A stretch of DNA of 64,000 bases from Arcticibacterium luteifluviistationis (GCF_003258705.1 NZ_CP029480.1:1-64000), one strand, 5' to 3'; counted from the stretch's first letter, positions 27,552-36,512 are shown. Numbers and translations: made by a program. The notes: generated from the letters alone by a model not told the origin.

Positions 27552-29039
27552 ATGAACTTCATCACATCATTACCTTGGTGGGTATATTTAGTCCTTATTA
27601 TTGTCACTATCATTCTTAGAGACATACTTCAAAAAAGACATACCATTGTCCATAATTTCCCTTTAATAGGTCATATCAGATACCTTTTAGAAAGTATTGG
27701 ACCAGAACTTAGACAATACATTGTAGCTAATAATAGAGAAGAACTCCCATTTAATAGAAGGCAAAGGTCTTGGGTATATGCATCTTCAAAAAAAGAAAAT
27801 CATTATCAGGGTTTTGGAACCGACCAAGACATCCATGAAGCTGGCTATATTTTCATAAAGCCGGCTTTGATGCCCCTAAAAACAGACCCAAACGAATCTT
27901 TTGACAAGCCCTGCCCGTCGGCCAAAATAATGGGTGCTCACAGAGAAAAACCATATAGACCGAAATCTATCATTAATATCTCGGCAATGAGTTATGGTTC
28001 TCTTTCTGCCGCAGCCGTTTCTGCCCTTAACCAAGGAGCAAATCAATTTGGCTGCTACCATAACACAGGTGAAGGTGGACTTTCACCTTATCATAAATTT
28101 GGCTCGGATGTTTGCTTTCATTTTGGTACAGGTTACTTTGGCGTAAGAGACCATGACGGAAACTTTGATTTAGATAAAATGGTAGCCTTAGTTAAGGCGA
28201 ATCCTAATATCAAGATGATTGAAGTGAAGCTTTCTCAAGGAGCAAAACCTGGCAAAGGTGGCGTACTTCCTGGTTCAAAAATCACAAAGGAATTAGCGGA
28301 AATAAGACATGTAAAAGTAGGTGAAGCCGTGCTTTCTCCTGCTTCTCATTCTGCTTTTAGCAACATTCCCGAATTAGTAGATTTTGTAGAAACCATAGCT
28401 AAACACACAGGCTTGCCCGTGGGAATCAAAGCTGCGGTAGGTAAACTAGAAATGTGGGAAGAGCTAGCCATTATGATGAAAGACACAGGTTTTGGCCCAG
28501 ACTTTATTACCATAGATGGCGGTGAAGGGGGAACAGGAGCTGCTCCGCCGTCTTTTGCCGACCATGTATCATTACCATGGGTTTATGCTTTTTCTTCTGT
28601 CTACAAAGTCTTTCAGCGTTACGGACTTACACAAAGAATCACTTTCATAGGTTCTGGAAAACTAGGCATGCCTGAAAGTGCCATCATGGCTCTGTCTATG
28701 GGTGTTGATATTATTAATGTAGCTCGTGAGGCATTAATGTCTATTGGCTGTATTCAGGCTCAAGTCTGCCATACCAACAGATGCCCTACGGGAATTGCAA
28801 CCAATAATAAATGGTTAGAAGCTGGTCTAGACCCAGCTTTAAAAAGTGTACGATTTGCCAACTACATGAAGAATTTGACAAAAGAAATCATGGAAATAAC
28901 TCATGCCTGTGGTTACGAACACCCAAGTCAGTTTAACATGGACGATATTGATGTTTCTATGGGAGATAATGCTCACACGGCTCCGCTTAGATTGGCTTAT
29001 GGCTACCAGAAAGACGAGGTGGTGATGGCTAAGGATTAA
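27552..29039 (+). CDS. FMN-binding glutamate synthase family protein
   Basis: A single-domain protein equal to the central FMN/glutamate-synthase domain of GltB, without the amidotransferase or GXGXG domains. It has an N-terminal membrane helix (about 8-25), GEGGLSPYHKFG, the FMN-site GGEGGTGAAPPSFADH, and a C-x5-C-x4-C cluster around residues 400-412 (CIQAQVCHTNRC) that matches the 3Fe-4S ligands of GltB. This stand-alone family is widespread; its electron donor and substrate are not established, so it should not be called glutamate synthase outright. Its 3' end overlaps the convergent PIN gene by 11 bp. Confidence 0.9.
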   Translation: MNFITSLPWWVYLVLIIVTIILRDILQKRHTIVHNFPLIGHIRYLLESIGPELRQYIVANNREELPFNRRQRSWVYASSKKENHYQGFGTDQDIHEAGYIFIKPALMPLKTDPNESFDKPCPSAKIMGAHREKPYRPKSIINISAMSYGSLSAAAVSALNQGANQFGCYHNTGEGGLSPYHKFGSDVCFHFGTGYFGVRDHDGNFDLDKMVALVKANPNIKMIEVKLSQGAKPGKGGVLPGSKITKELAEIRHVKVGEAVLSPASHSAFSNIPELVDFVETIAKHTGLPVGIKAAVGKLEMWEELAIMMKDTGFGPDFITIDGGEGGTGAAPPSFADHVSLPWVYAFSSVYKVFQRYGLTQRITFIGSGKLGMPESAIMALSMGVDIINVAREALMSIGCIQAQVCHTNRCPTGIATNNKWLEAGLDPALKSVRFANYMKNLTKEIMEITHACGYEHPSQFNMDDIDVSMGDNAHTAPLRLAYGYQKDEVVMAKD

Positions 29040-29442
29040 GTTTTAGGAATTCGGAGGGACTATAAACAGGTATATCACTAGCTTTAAAATCGTTTAAATC
29101 TCTAGTGATAATAGCTCCTATGTTGTCGATAGTTGCTGCGGAAAAATGCTGTAATGCATCTTCCAAGTCATTGAAGTCGGAATACAATGCTTTTTTTGCC
29201 AAATCAGAATTAGACGAGGTTATTTTTATAAAGCCGAGCAAGACCTTAAGATTGGAAATGGACTGTTGCTTTCCCACAATCTTAGAACTGATATAATGAA
29301 TATTAGCAAGGGAAATCAAATTCATAAATCCTGCATATTCTCCTTCTTCACATTTCGCTAACAAATCAGATGAAGCAGAATAAAAAGGATGCCTCAAATG
29401 AAAAACATCTAGAATTACATTTGTGTCTATAAAAATATTCAT
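29029..29442 (-). CDS. PIN domain toxin of a type II toxin-antitoxin pair
   Basis: A 137-residue PIN-domain ribonuclease, VapC-like. The first acidic residue is in MNIFIDTNVILDVF (D6), with the polar segment around DFNDLEDALQHFSA and the C-terminal IITRDLNDFK supplying further acidic residues. Such toxins cleave RNA and are held inactive by the cognate antitoxin. The ATG at 29442 overlaps the TGA of the antitoxin gene (TGATG), so translation is likely coupled; a TTG one codon earlier is also open. Its target RNA is unknown. Confidence 0.85.
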   Translation of the reverse strand: MNIFIDTNVILDVFHLRHPFYSASSDLLAKCEEGEYAGFMNLISLANIHYISSKIVGKQQSISNLKVLLGFIKITSSNSDLAKKALYSDFNDLEDALQHFSAATIDNIGAIITRDLNDFKASDIPVYSPSEFLKLNP

Positions 29443-29699
29443 CAAAGAAACTTTTCTTGAAGTGCCTCCCAGAGTATATCATCATCACTTTTCCCTTCAG
29501 GCAGAGGTACGCATCCGCTCAATGATTTTACCAAGGGAGGCAACTCTTTCACTCCCTCCTCTCCTTTCTCCCTCAAAACAGTTTTCAAATAATTTTCAAA
29601 CATGTTAGACAAACTTCTACCAGTTTCCTTAGAATAAGCTTTCGCCTCTTCTATAATACTAGCATCTTTTATTGTCAATGTAAGTTTAGTACTGCTCAT
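29442..29699 (-). CDS. DUF6364-type antitoxin
   Basis: An 85-residue partner of the PIN toxin. The N-terminus SSTKLTLTIKDASIIEEAKAYSKETG is a ribbon-helix-helix-like DNA-binding segment as in the DUF6364 family, followed by a Pro- and acid-rich tail (KSDDDILWEAL) that probably wraps the toxin. I chose the ATG at 29699; an upstream in-frame start would add a hydrophobic stretch unlike the family. As in other pairs, the antitoxin probably represses its own promoter with the toxin as co-repressor. Confidence 0.8.
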   Translation of the reverse strand: MSSTKLTLTIKDASIIEEAKAYSKETGRSLSNMFENYLKTVLREKGEEGVKELPPLVKSLSGCVPLPEGKSDDDILWEALQEKFL

Positions 29700-29735
29700 T
29701 TTGAGAATGATTTTATATCTAAAGCTATAACAAAA

Positions 29736-29777
29736 AAAGAACACGTGCAAGTTCCTTAGAATTCACACGTGTTCTTT
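29736..29777 (-). terminator. terminator of folD
   Basis: A 12-bp perfect stem, AAAGAACACGTG (29736-29747) with CACGTGTTCTTT (29766-29777), loop 18 nt. On the minus strand it is followed by a T run. It separates folD from the toxin-antitoxin operon. Confidence 0.85.
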
Positions 29778-29805
29778 ATTATTAACAAAGTAAGAAGAAT
29801 ATTAC

Positions 29806-30687
29806 CTAGCCATAAATCTCCCCCTTAGAAGCCAAAAGCGTATTGTACATCAATGAAGCTACGGTCATAAGTCCTACGCCACCTGGTACCGGTGTAATGA
29901 AACTTGCTTTTTCAGATACTTCGTCAAACTTCACATCGCCTTTTAGTGCAAAACCACGCTTTTTAGAGGCGTCTTCTACACGTGTAAGTCCTACATCTAT
30001 TACTACTGCTCCTGGCTTTACCATATCTGCAGTGATGAATTCTGGGCGACCAAGAGCCACTACCAAAATATCGGCTTGAAGTGTAATTTCTTTAAGATTC
30101 TGAGTTCTACTATGCGTTAATGTAACCGTACAGTTTCCTGGATAAGCATTTCTTTGCATTAAAATACTCATCGGTAATCCTACTATTTGACTTCTTCCTA
30201 CCACCACACAGTGCTTTCCAGAAGTTTCTATATCATAACGCTTCATAAGCTCCAAAACACCATAAGGCGTAGCAGAAACATAAGCAGGAAGCCCTTTAGC
30301 CATACGGCCAATATTTATCGGGTGAAAACCATCAACATCCTTTTTAGGGTCAATAGCCTCAATAATTTTATCAACATTGATATGTACAGGTAAAGGCAGC
30401 TGCACTATAAAACCATTAATATCTTCGTCTTTATTTAACTCGTCAATAATCTCTAAAACCTCCGCCTCGGTAGCACTTGCATCTCTTCTTACCAAAGTAG
30501 ACTTAAAACCAATTTGCTCACAAGATTTGATTTTACTAGCCACATAAGATTCGCTAGCTCCATTGTCTCCAATCAGAACTGCTGCCAAATGGGGTACACT
30601 TCCTCCAACTGCTATAATTTTATCTACCTCAATTTTAAGCTCCGCTTTAACTTGAGCCGAAATTACTTTACCGTCTATTATGGTCAT
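29806..30687 (-). CDS. folD: bifunctional methylenetetrahydrofolate dehydrogenase / methenyltetrahydrofolate cyclohydrolase
   Basis: FolD interconverts 5,10-methylene- and 10-formyl-tetrahydrofolate using NADP, feeding purine and formyl-methionine synthesis. The catalytic Y48 and K52 lie in [14 protein letters not shown], followed by the folate loop [22 protein letters not shown], the NADP loop [14 protein letters not shown] and the closing [14 protein letters not shown]. Length is 293 residues, normal. It has its own promoter (30704-30731) and terminator, so it need not be co-transcribed with the kinase gene upstream. Confidence 0.96.
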   Translation of the reverse strand: MTIIDGKVISAQVKAELKIEVDKIIAVGGSVPHLAAVLIGDNGASESYVASKIKSCEQIGFKSTLVRRDASATEAEVLEIIDELNKDEDINGFIVQLPLPVHINVDKIIEAIDPKKDVDGFHPINIGRMAKGLPAYVSATPYGVLELMKRYDIETSGKHCVVVGRSQIVGLPMSILMQRNAYPGNCTVTLTHSRTQNLKEITLQADILVVALGRPEFITADMVKPGAVVIDVGLTRVEDASKKRGFALKGDVKFDEVSEKASFITPVPGGVGLMTVASLMYNTLLASKGEIYG

Positions 30688-30703
30688 TTTATCTATTTTG
30701 ATT

Positions 30704-30731
30704 CAAAGATACCGCTCCTATTCTTAAGCAA
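30704..30731 (-). promoter_or_regulatory. promoter of folD
   Basis: On the minus strand TTG (29-31 of the block, 30729-30731), a 17-bp spacer and TATCTTTG (30704-30711), 16 bp before the folD start codon. A good match to the TTTG/TAnnTTTG promoter type. Confidence 0.6.
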
Positions 30732-30777
30732 GAAACCAGCTTTTATAAAATTCTAAATTAGCTTTTCAATATTCTAT

Positions 30778-31281
30778 CTAGTCCACATACTTTCTCACTT
30801 TTTCCATGTCAAACTCATCTTCGCCCGACACCGTGATATAGTCGCCTTTAATGTTTTTATCGTTTCCGTATTTTAAGAAAGACTTCCAGATATGGTCCAC
30901 AAACCAAGTAGGAATGTACCCCCACCTATTATCAGCCACTTTTCTTATAAAAAAACTACGTTTTGAAATCTTGACAAACAGCCTTTTATCATAAAGGTCA
31001 TTCAGGTTCTCATCATAAAAAGCGAAAAGACCGTCCACTATCACCACCTCAAACCGAGTATTAAACTCTTCTACTAACTCAAAAAGCAAATCATGATCGA
31101 TAGAACTAGGTGACTCCCAATCCGTTTTATCTCTTACTTTCGGGATTTCAGTTTCCGGAAAAACAAAGTCATCTTGATGAAAAATGATGGCTTTCTTACC
31201 ATTTTTTCTAAAGTAAGTCACCAACAAATTCGCCAAGGTACTTTTCCCCGAACGGCTTACGCCACCTATTCCTATAAGCAT
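30778..31281 (-). CDS. P-loop kinase of the uridine/nicotinamide riboside kinase type
   Basis: A 167-residue P-loop phosphotransferase. The N-terminus has a Walker A motif GGVSRSGKST (6-15), then IIFHQDDFVFP with an acidic residue typical of nucleoside kinases, IVDGLFAFYDE as Walker B, and a lid region rich in Arg and Lys (about 125-135). Uridine kinase, pantothenate kinase and nicotinamide riboside kinase share this plan; the length and DDFVFP segment suggest the nicotinamide-riboside or uridine kinase group. The HerA-like gene ends 15 bp upstream on the same strand, suggesting co-transcription. Confidence 0.78.
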   Translation of the reverse strand: MLIGIGGVSRSGKSTLANLLVTYFRKNGKKAIIFHQDDFVFPETEIPKVRDKTDWESPSSIDHDLLFELVEEFNTRFEVVIVDGLFAFYDENLNDLYDKRLFVKISKRSFFIRKVADNRWGYIPTWFVDHIWKSFLKYGNDKNIKGDYITVSGEDEFDMEKVRKYVD

Positions 31282-31296
31282 ACTTTCAAATTAATT

Positions 31297-32835
31297 TTAG
31301 AACCAATTTTTCTTTCTTGTACTTACCCCTAGTGCCCCTAAGAGTGTCCTGGTTAAAAGGTTAGCAGCAGTTCTTCCCATTTGCCTAGCCGCAGAACTTC
31401 CTAAGATAGTTTCCATGGTAGACTTTTCTTTTGCCGGCCTTCCTCTCTTAGGCTTTGGAGCACTCTCTGTCTCCTCTGCTGCTTTTTCCATTTTGACACT
31501 CAAAATTTCGTAAGCACTTTCTCTATCAATATCCTTATTGTATTTCTTTGCTAACTTAGAATTATCAACAATATCGTCAATCTCATCTTCTGTCAAAACA
31601 TCCATACGACTTCTTGGCGGACACATATATGTAACAGCCAGTGGAGTGGGTCGTCCCTTTTCATCCAAAGCAGTTACTAGAGCCTCCCCTATCCCCATCG
31701 AGGTTAGCAATTCCTCAGTATCAAAAAAGTCAGTTAGTGGATAATTATCAGCAGCCTCTTTTATTTTTCTTCTATCACTTGCCGTAAATGCTCTAAGTGC
31801 ATGTTGAATTTTTAAGCCTAATTGGCTTAACACTGGAGCTGGAATATCCTGAGGGTTTTGCGTACAGAAATATATACCCACCCCTTTTGAACGTATCAAT
31901 TTGATAACCGTTTCTATCTGTTGTAATAATGCTTTAGAAGCCTCTTGGAAAACCAAATGAGCTTCGTCAATGAAAATTATCAATTTAGGTCTGTCTTCAT
32001 CCCCAGCTTCTGGCAATCCCGCATAAAGCTCGGCCAAAAGACTCAACATAAACGTAGAAAACAGCTTAGGTCTGTCTAATAAGTCGGTGACTTTAAGTAC
32101 CGAAATCACACCTCTGCCCTTATCGTCAATCTTCATTAAGTCATCCACATCAAAGCTCGTTTCACCAAAAAACTGGTCCGCACCTTGTTGCTGTAACTCT
32201 ATCACTTTACGCATGATAGTTCCTAAAGATGTAGTTGAAATTCTGCCATAATCTTGCTCAAACTCCTTTTTCCCTTCATCAGTAAGGTATTGAAGCACTT
32301 TAATAAAGTCCTTCAAGTCTAAAAGAGCTAAACCCTCATCATCGCAATATTTAAATATGGCAGATACAATTCCCTCTTGCGTATCATTAAGCCCTAAAAC
32401 CTTCCCTAATAAAATAGGCCCAAACTCAGAGACTGTAGCTCTTAGTTTAACACCTTTCTCATCACTTAAACTTAATAATTCTACAGGAAAAGCAGATGGT
32501 TCATATTTAATTCCTGCCGCATCGGTTCTTGCCAGAATAAAATCTTCAGTTACCCCTTTAGCCGCAAGACCACTTAAGTCTCCTTTAATATCCATCAACA
32601 AAACAGGAATAGAGTTTTCACTCAGCCCTTCGGTCAAAACTTGTAAACTTTTCGTTTTGCCTGTTCCCGTAGCCCCTGCAATTAAACCATGGCGATTAAG
32701 TGTTTTCAAAGGAATTTTTATACCTGTGTTTGGCACTACCTTGTCGTCTAACTTTGCGGCACCTAACAAAATACTATCTCCTTTGAATGTATATCCTTTG
32801 TTTATGGATTCTCTAAATTCGTCAATCTTGCTCAT
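31297..32835 (-). CDS. HerA-like/DUF853 P-loop ATPase
   Basis: A 512-residue ATPase of the HerA/FtsK superfamily with a DUF853-type layout. Walker A GATGTGKT is at 54-61, Walker B FIDEAHLVF near 289-297, and a Lys/Pro-rich linker (about 455-470, KPKRGRPAKEKS) precedes a basic C-terminus. HerA motors translocate DNA with NurA nucleases in archaea, but bacterial DUF853 proteins have unclear roles and no nuclease is adjacent here. It precedes a small kinase gene. A minus-strand -7 element TAAATTTG lies at 32867-32874. Confidence 0.85.
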   Translation of the reverse strand: MSKIDEFRESINKGYTFKGDSILLGAAKLDDKVVPNTGIKIPLKTLNRHGLIAGATGTGKTKSLQVLTEGLSENSIPVLLMDIKGDLSGLAAKGVTEDFILARTDAAGIKYEPSAFPVELLSLSDEKGVKLRATVSEFGPILLGKVLGLNDTQEGIVSAIFKYCDDEGLALLDLKDFIKVLQYLTDEGKKEFEQDYGRISTTSLGTIMRKVIELQQQGADQFFGETSFDVDDLMKIDDKGRGVISVLKVTDLLDRPKLFSTFMLSLLAELYAGLPEAGDEDRPKLIIFIDEAHLVFQEASKALLQQIETVIKLIRSKGVGIYFCTQNPQDIPAPVLSQLGLKIQHALRAFTASDRRKIKEAADNYPLTDFFDTEELLTSMGIGEALVTALDEKGRPTPLAVTYMCPPRSRMDVLTEDEIDDIVDNSKLAKKYNKDIDRESAYEILSVKMEKAAEETESAPKPKRGRPAKEKSTMETILGSSAARQMGRTAANLLTRTLLGALGVSTRKKNWF

Positions 32836-32886
32836 CTAAATGTAGGGGTTTCTGTTTTTTGGAAAGCAAATTTAATTAAAACCACG

Positions 32887-32894
32887 TAGTTTTG
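32887..32894 (+). promoter_or_regulatory. candidate -7 element for the small membrane protein gene
   Basis: TAGTTTTG, a TAnnTTTG match, 26 bp before the ATG at 32921. It overlaps the region upstream of the divergent HerA-like gene, so the two promoters face each other. Confidence 0.45.
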
Positions 32895-32920
32895 GGGGCA
32901 TCAATAAATTTAATGCCATC

Positions 32921-33118
32921 ATGGAAGACATAATAAAAAAGCTTTCACTTGCTACCATCATTTTCTCTTGCATTCTAATTCTCATTTTTTTGGTGGTAGA
33001 TCTAGGTATTTTTGGTGATGAGGTCAGAATCACAGGATTATATTACGTATTTATGGCTGTTTTTCTTGGCTGTGCCACTTGGATTTATCGAAATAGACAA
33101 CGATTCAATGATTTTTAG
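32921..33118 (+). CDS. small hypothetical membrane protein
   Basis: A 65-residue protein with two predicted transmembrane helices (about 8-27 and 39-57), a short loop of mixed charge between them and a basic C-terminus (YRNRQRFNDF). No family is recognised. It is divergent from the HerA-like gene and lies 83 bp before rpsU, with its own -7 element, so expression looks independent. Confidence 0.65.
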   Translation: MEDIIKKLSLATIIFSCILILIFLVVDLGIFGDEVRITGLYYVFMAVFLGCATWIYRNRQRFNDF

Positions 33119-33159
33119 AATATTTACTCCTCATTCTGAGGTGCTTATTTAAATAATCC

Positions 33160-33167
33160 TACCTTTG
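33160..33167 (+). promoter_or_regulatory. candidate -7 element of the rpsU promoter
   Basis: TACCTTTG, a TAnnTTTG match, 34 bp before the rpsU start codon, placing the probable transcript start just upstream of the Shine-Dalgarno site. Confidence 0.5.
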
Positions 33168-33187
33168 CAACCCGAAAGGAGAAAAAA

Positions 33188-33195
33188 AGGAGGTG
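33188..33195 (+). promoter_or_regulatory. strong Shine-Dalgarno sequence of rpsU
   Basis: AGGAGGTG is a near-perfect anti-Shine-Dalgarno complement, 6 nt before the ATG. Other genes in this window have A-rich leaders instead. In Bacteroidota, bS21 helps sequester the 16S rRNA tail, and a strong site in rpsU itself has been linked to autoregulation. Confidence 0.8.
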
Positions 33196-33201
33196 TAAAG
33201 T

Positions 33202-33396
33202 ATGCTACAAATAAAAGTTAAAGAAAACGAATCAGTAGAGAAAGCTCTGAAACGCTTCAAGAAGAAGTTTGAGCGTACGCGTGTTTTGCGTCAATTACGT
33301 AGTCGTAAGCAGTTCACGAAGAAATCTGTTGATAGAAGATTTGAAGTATTGAAAGCTCAGTACATTCAGAAGAAGTATGGCGGGCAGGATGATTAA
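33202..33396 (+). CDS. rpsU: 30S ribosomal protein S21
   Basis: bS21, a small basic subunit protein near the 16S rRNA 3' end. The 64-residue sequence begins MLQIKVKENESVEKALKRFK and has the basic RSRKQFTKKSVDRRF centre, as expected. It is preceded by the only clear Shine-Dalgarno sequence seen in the window (33188-33195). In Flavobacterium, loss of bS21 frees the anti-Shine-Dalgarno and raises translation of rpsU; the same logic may apply here. The recombinase gene follows closely. Confidence 0.97.
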   Translation: MLQIKVKENESVEKALKRFKKKFERTRVLRQLRSRKQFTKKSVDRRFEVLKAQYIQKKYGGQDD

Positions 33397-33428
33397 TCCT
33401 CTAGTCTACTGAATATTTTTCGACCATT

Positions 33429-33462
33429 TTTGAGTAAATGAGTTCTGCTAAAAGTACATTTG
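33429..33462 (+). promoter_or_regulatory. promoter for the recombinase gene
   Basis: TTTG at 33429-33432, a 22-bp spacer and TACATTTG at 33455-33462. It lies inside the long form of the recombinase ORF and favours the downstream start at 33486. Confidence 0.5.
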
Positions 33463-33485
33463 TACTAATCAGTGCTTTCTCAGAA

Positions 33486-34367
33486 ATGGTCGATTCTTTT
33501 TTATCTTATCTCAAAAACGAAAAAAGGTTAAGTCCAAACACTATTTTGGCTTATCAGAAAGACCTTGACCAGTTTTGCCAATTCATTCTCAAAGATTTTG
33601 AAACCGACAAGCCTTCTGAAGCCACATTCAGAGAAATAAGAGCTTGGATAGTATCTCTGTCAAATCAAAAATTAGCTAACACCAGCATTAATAGGAAAAT
33701 TGCGACGCTTAAATCCTTCTTTTCCTACCTCCTCCGAAAAAAGAAAATAACAAAGAACCCTACTTTAAAAATTCAAGCTTTAAAAACACCTTCTAAGCCA
33801 CCCGTCTTTGTTACCGAGACTGGCATGAATGAATTATTAGAAGAAATAACTTTCAAAGATGACTTTGCTGGCAGCAGAGACCAAATGATTATTGAGCTGC
33901 TTTATGGCACCGGCCTTAGATTAACAGAGCTTATCAATATCAAAATAACCGACTTAGACCTTTTTGATGCTAAGCTTTCTGTTCTTGGAAAAAGAAACAA
34001 ATACCGTATTATTCCTATTTCAGGTAAACTGAGACTTAAAATAACTTCCTATCTCAGCAAAAGAGCCGTTGAGTTTGAGCAAAGCTCTGAATTCCTATTC
34101 TTGACCAATAAAGGTCAAAAGCTTTATCCTGTTTTTGTACAGCGTTTAGTAAAAAAGTACCTCACATTGGTGTCGACCCAAACCAAGAGAAGTCCGCATG
34201 TTTTAAGGCATACTTTTGCTACGCATCTTCTTAACCAAGGTGCTGACCTCAATGCTATAAAGGAGCTTTTAGGGCATTCAAGTCTCTCTGCAACACAGAT
34301 ATATACGCATAACTCTATTGAGAAATTAAAGGACATCCATAAACTGGCACACCCAAAAGCCGGATAA
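33486..34367 (+). CDS. tyrosine recombinase of the XerC/XerD family
   Basis: A site-specific recombinase of the type that resolves chromosome dimers at dif. It has the SAM-like N-terminal core-binding domain (about 1-90) and the catalytic domain with R145 (GTGLRLTEL), H238 and R241 (SPHVLRHTFATHLL), H264 (LLGHSS) and the nucleophile Y273. All catalytic residues are present. I prefer the ATG at 33486, because the sequence from there (VDSFLSYLKNEKRLSP) is the family N-terminus and a promoter-like -7 element lies just upstream; an in-frame ATG at 33438 adds 16 residues. The rpsU-recombinase order is common in Bacteroidota. Confidence 0.92.
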   Translation: MVDSFLSYLKNEKRLSPNTILAYQKDLDQFCQFILKDFETDKPSEATFREIRAWIVSLSNQKLANTSINRKIATLKSFFSYLLRKKKITKNPTLKIQALKTPSKPPVFVTETGMNELLEEITFKDDFAGSRDQMIIELLYGTGLRLTELINIKITDLDLFDAKLSVLGKRNKYRIIPISGKLRLKITSYLSKRAVEFEQSSEFLFLTNKGQKLYPVFVQRLVKKYLTLVSTQTKRSPHVLRHTFATHLLNQGADLNAIKELLGHSSLSATQIYTHNSIEKLKDIHKLAHPKAG

Positions 34368-34445
34368 TTCTATTTAATTTGCAGCTATTTCAAACTGGCT
34401 TTGTCATTTGCATAACATCAGAAACTAAAAACAATAATAATCTTA

Positions 34446-36437
34446 ATGAAGAAGACTTTAATAGTTGCACTACTTTGCTGCTTTGGATTTGCTTCAAGTT
34501 CAACAGCACAAGAAAAATCAAACTACGACCATAAAGAGGCTTTTGACCCTTTATTTGCTTACAGACAAGGTACCGTTTACAGAAGTGCCACGGGTGCACC
34601 TGGCCCACAATACTGGCAAAACTCTGCCGATTATGTTATCAATGTAGAGCTAAAACCTGAAGAAAATAAGATAGCGGGAAATGTTAGTATTACTTATACT
34701 AACAATAGCCCAGACCTTCTTCCATTCGTTTGGCTTCAGCTAGAGCAAAACCTTTTTAATGATGAATCAAAAGGTGGTAAAACCACTGCATTAGAAGGTG
34801 GAAGACATGGTAATATGGGTTTTGAAGGAGGTTATAACATCTCCAATGTAAAAGCGGTAAAAGATGTTCCAGTAAGTAAAAGACGCTCCATTAGCTCTAG
34901 CACTTATGCTTCGCACATTATTTCTGATACCAGAATGCAAATCAGATTAAGTGAGCCATTAAGAACAGGTGAAAAAGTAACTATCTCTATGGATTACGAT
35001 TTCGCGATTCCTCGTTACGGCTCTGACAGGCTAGGTAAATATGAGGCTGCGGACGGTGTTATTTATGAGTTAGCTCAGTGGTACCCAAAAATGTCTGTTT
35101 ATGATGACGTAGAAGGCTGGAACGTATTACCTTATATTGGTGGTGGTGAGTTTTACTTAGAATACGGTGACTTCCAATATAACATCACTGTTCCTTCAGA
35201 CCATATTGTAGTTGGTTCTGGTGAGCTAATGAATCCATCTGAAGTATTAACTAGTACCCAGATTAGCCGTTTAAAAGAAGCTGCAAACTCTGACGAAACT
35301 GTTATGATTAGAACAGCAGCAGAAGTAAATGAGGCTTCAAGTAGGCCAAAAAATGAAGGCACACTGACTTGGAAGTTTAAATGTATTCAAACAAGAGATG
35401 TAGCTTGGGCTAGTTCAAAAAGCTTTGTTTGGGATGCTGCTAAAATGAATTTACCGAGTGGTAAAACGGCTTTGGCTCAATCTGTTTATCCTGCTGAGGT
35501 AGGCAGTGACGCTAAATGGGGACGCTCTACAGAATATGTAAAGGCCAGTGTTGAGTTTTACTCAGATTATATCTTTGAATACTCTTACCCAGTAGCTACT
35601 AACGTGGCTGGTGTGGTTTCAGGAATGGAATATCCAGGAATAGTTTTCTGTGGAGTAGATGATGGTGGAGCATCACTTTGGGGTGTTACAGACCATGAGT
35701 TTGGCCACAACTGGTTCCCAATGATTGTGGGTTCTAACGAAAGAAAATATGCATGGATGGATGAAGGATTTAACACCTTCATTAATGGTTTATCAAGCAA
35801 AGCATTCAACGATGGCGAGTTTTATTCTCCATTAAATAGAAGGCAATATGCTCCGTACATGTTTGGCAGAGATGCTATTTTAAACATTCCTGAAGTAATT
35901 CAGTCAAACAACTTTGGTTTAGCTGCATACTTTAAACCAGGTTTAGGGCTGGATCTGTTAAGAGAATTAGTTTTAGGTGAAGATAGATTTGACTACGCCT
36001 TTAAAGAATACGTAAACAGATGGGCCTTTAAACACCCTACGCCATTTGACTTCTATGAAACTATGGAAGACGCTGCGGGTGAAGATTTAGGCTGGTTCTG
36101 GAAAGGATGGATAGTAAACGACTGGAAGATTGACCTTGCGGTGGACGATGTCATGTACATTGACCAATTACCAGCAAATGGTAGTATCATTACTATATCC
36201 ACCAAAGAGCAATTGCCTATGCCTGCCATAATTGAAGTGGTAGAATCAAACGGAAATACAAACAGAGTAGAACTTCCTGTAGAAATTTGGCAGAGAGGTT
36301 CTGAATGGAAATTCAGGTATGAATCAACTTCTCCAATTATATCTGTAACTATTGACCCTGACAACAGACTTCCAGATGTAAACGGAAAGAATAACATTTG
36401 GCAACCAAAGAGTTATAAAATGCCTGATGCCAATTAA
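34446..36437 (+). CDS. M1 family zinc metallopeptidase
   Basis: An exported gluzincin aminopeptidase of family M1. It has a signal peptide (1-20, ending STAQ), a beta-rich N-terminal domain (about 30-290) and the catalytic domain with H417-E418-x-x-H421 (HEFGHNW) and the third zinc ligand E440 (WMDEGFNTF), 18 residues downstream as expected. The C-terminal region is helical. At 663 residues it lacks the long C-terminal ARM-type domain of PepN. It is monocistronic with a strong terminator after it. Confidence 0.92.
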   Translation: MKKTLIVALLCCFGFASSSTAQEKSNYDHKEAFDPLFAYRQGTVYRSATGAPGPQYWQNSADYVINVELKPEENKIAGNVSITYTNNSPDLLPFVWLQLEQNLFNDESKGGKTTALEGGRHGNMGFEGGYNISNVKAVKDVPVSKRRSISSSTYASHIISDTRMQIRLSEPLRTGEKVTISMDYDFAIPRYGSDRLGKYEAADGVIYELAQWYPKMSVYDDVEGWNVLPYIGGGEFYLEYGDFQYNITVPSDHIVVGSGELMNPSEVLTSTQISRLKEAANSDETVMIRTAAEVNEASSRPKNEGTLTWKFKCIQTRDVAWASSKSFVWDAAKMNLPSGKTALAQSVYPAEVGSDAKWGRSTEYVKASVEFYSDYIFEYSYPVATNVAGVVSGMEYPGIVFCGVDDGGASLWGVTDHEFGHNWFPMIVGSNERKYAWMDEGFNTFINGLSSKAFNDGEFYSPLNRRQYAPYMFGRDAILNIPEVIQSNNFGLAAYFKPGLGLDLLRELVLGEDRFDYAFKEYVNRWAFKHPTPFDFYETMEDAAGEDLGWFWKGWIVNDWKIDLAVDDVMYIDQLPANGSIITISTKEQLPMPAIIEVVESNGNTNRVELPVEIWQRGSEWKFRYESTSPIISVTIDPDNRLPDVNGKNNIWQPKSYKMPDAN

Positions 36438-36456
36438 TCACAGGCTTCGCTAAACG

Positions 36457-36494
36457 AAAAAAAGCTCGATGAAATGATTCATCGAGCTTTTTTT
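36457..36494. terminator. bidirectional terminator between the M1 peptidase gene and the TPM operon
   Basis: A perfect 17-bp stem including AAAGCTCGATGAA and TTCATCGAGCTTT, with a 4-nt ATGA loop, flanked by A and T runs. It can end transcription from both convergent units. Confidence 0.92.
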
Positions 36495-36512
36495 ATATCT
36501 AAGTCTTAAGGT

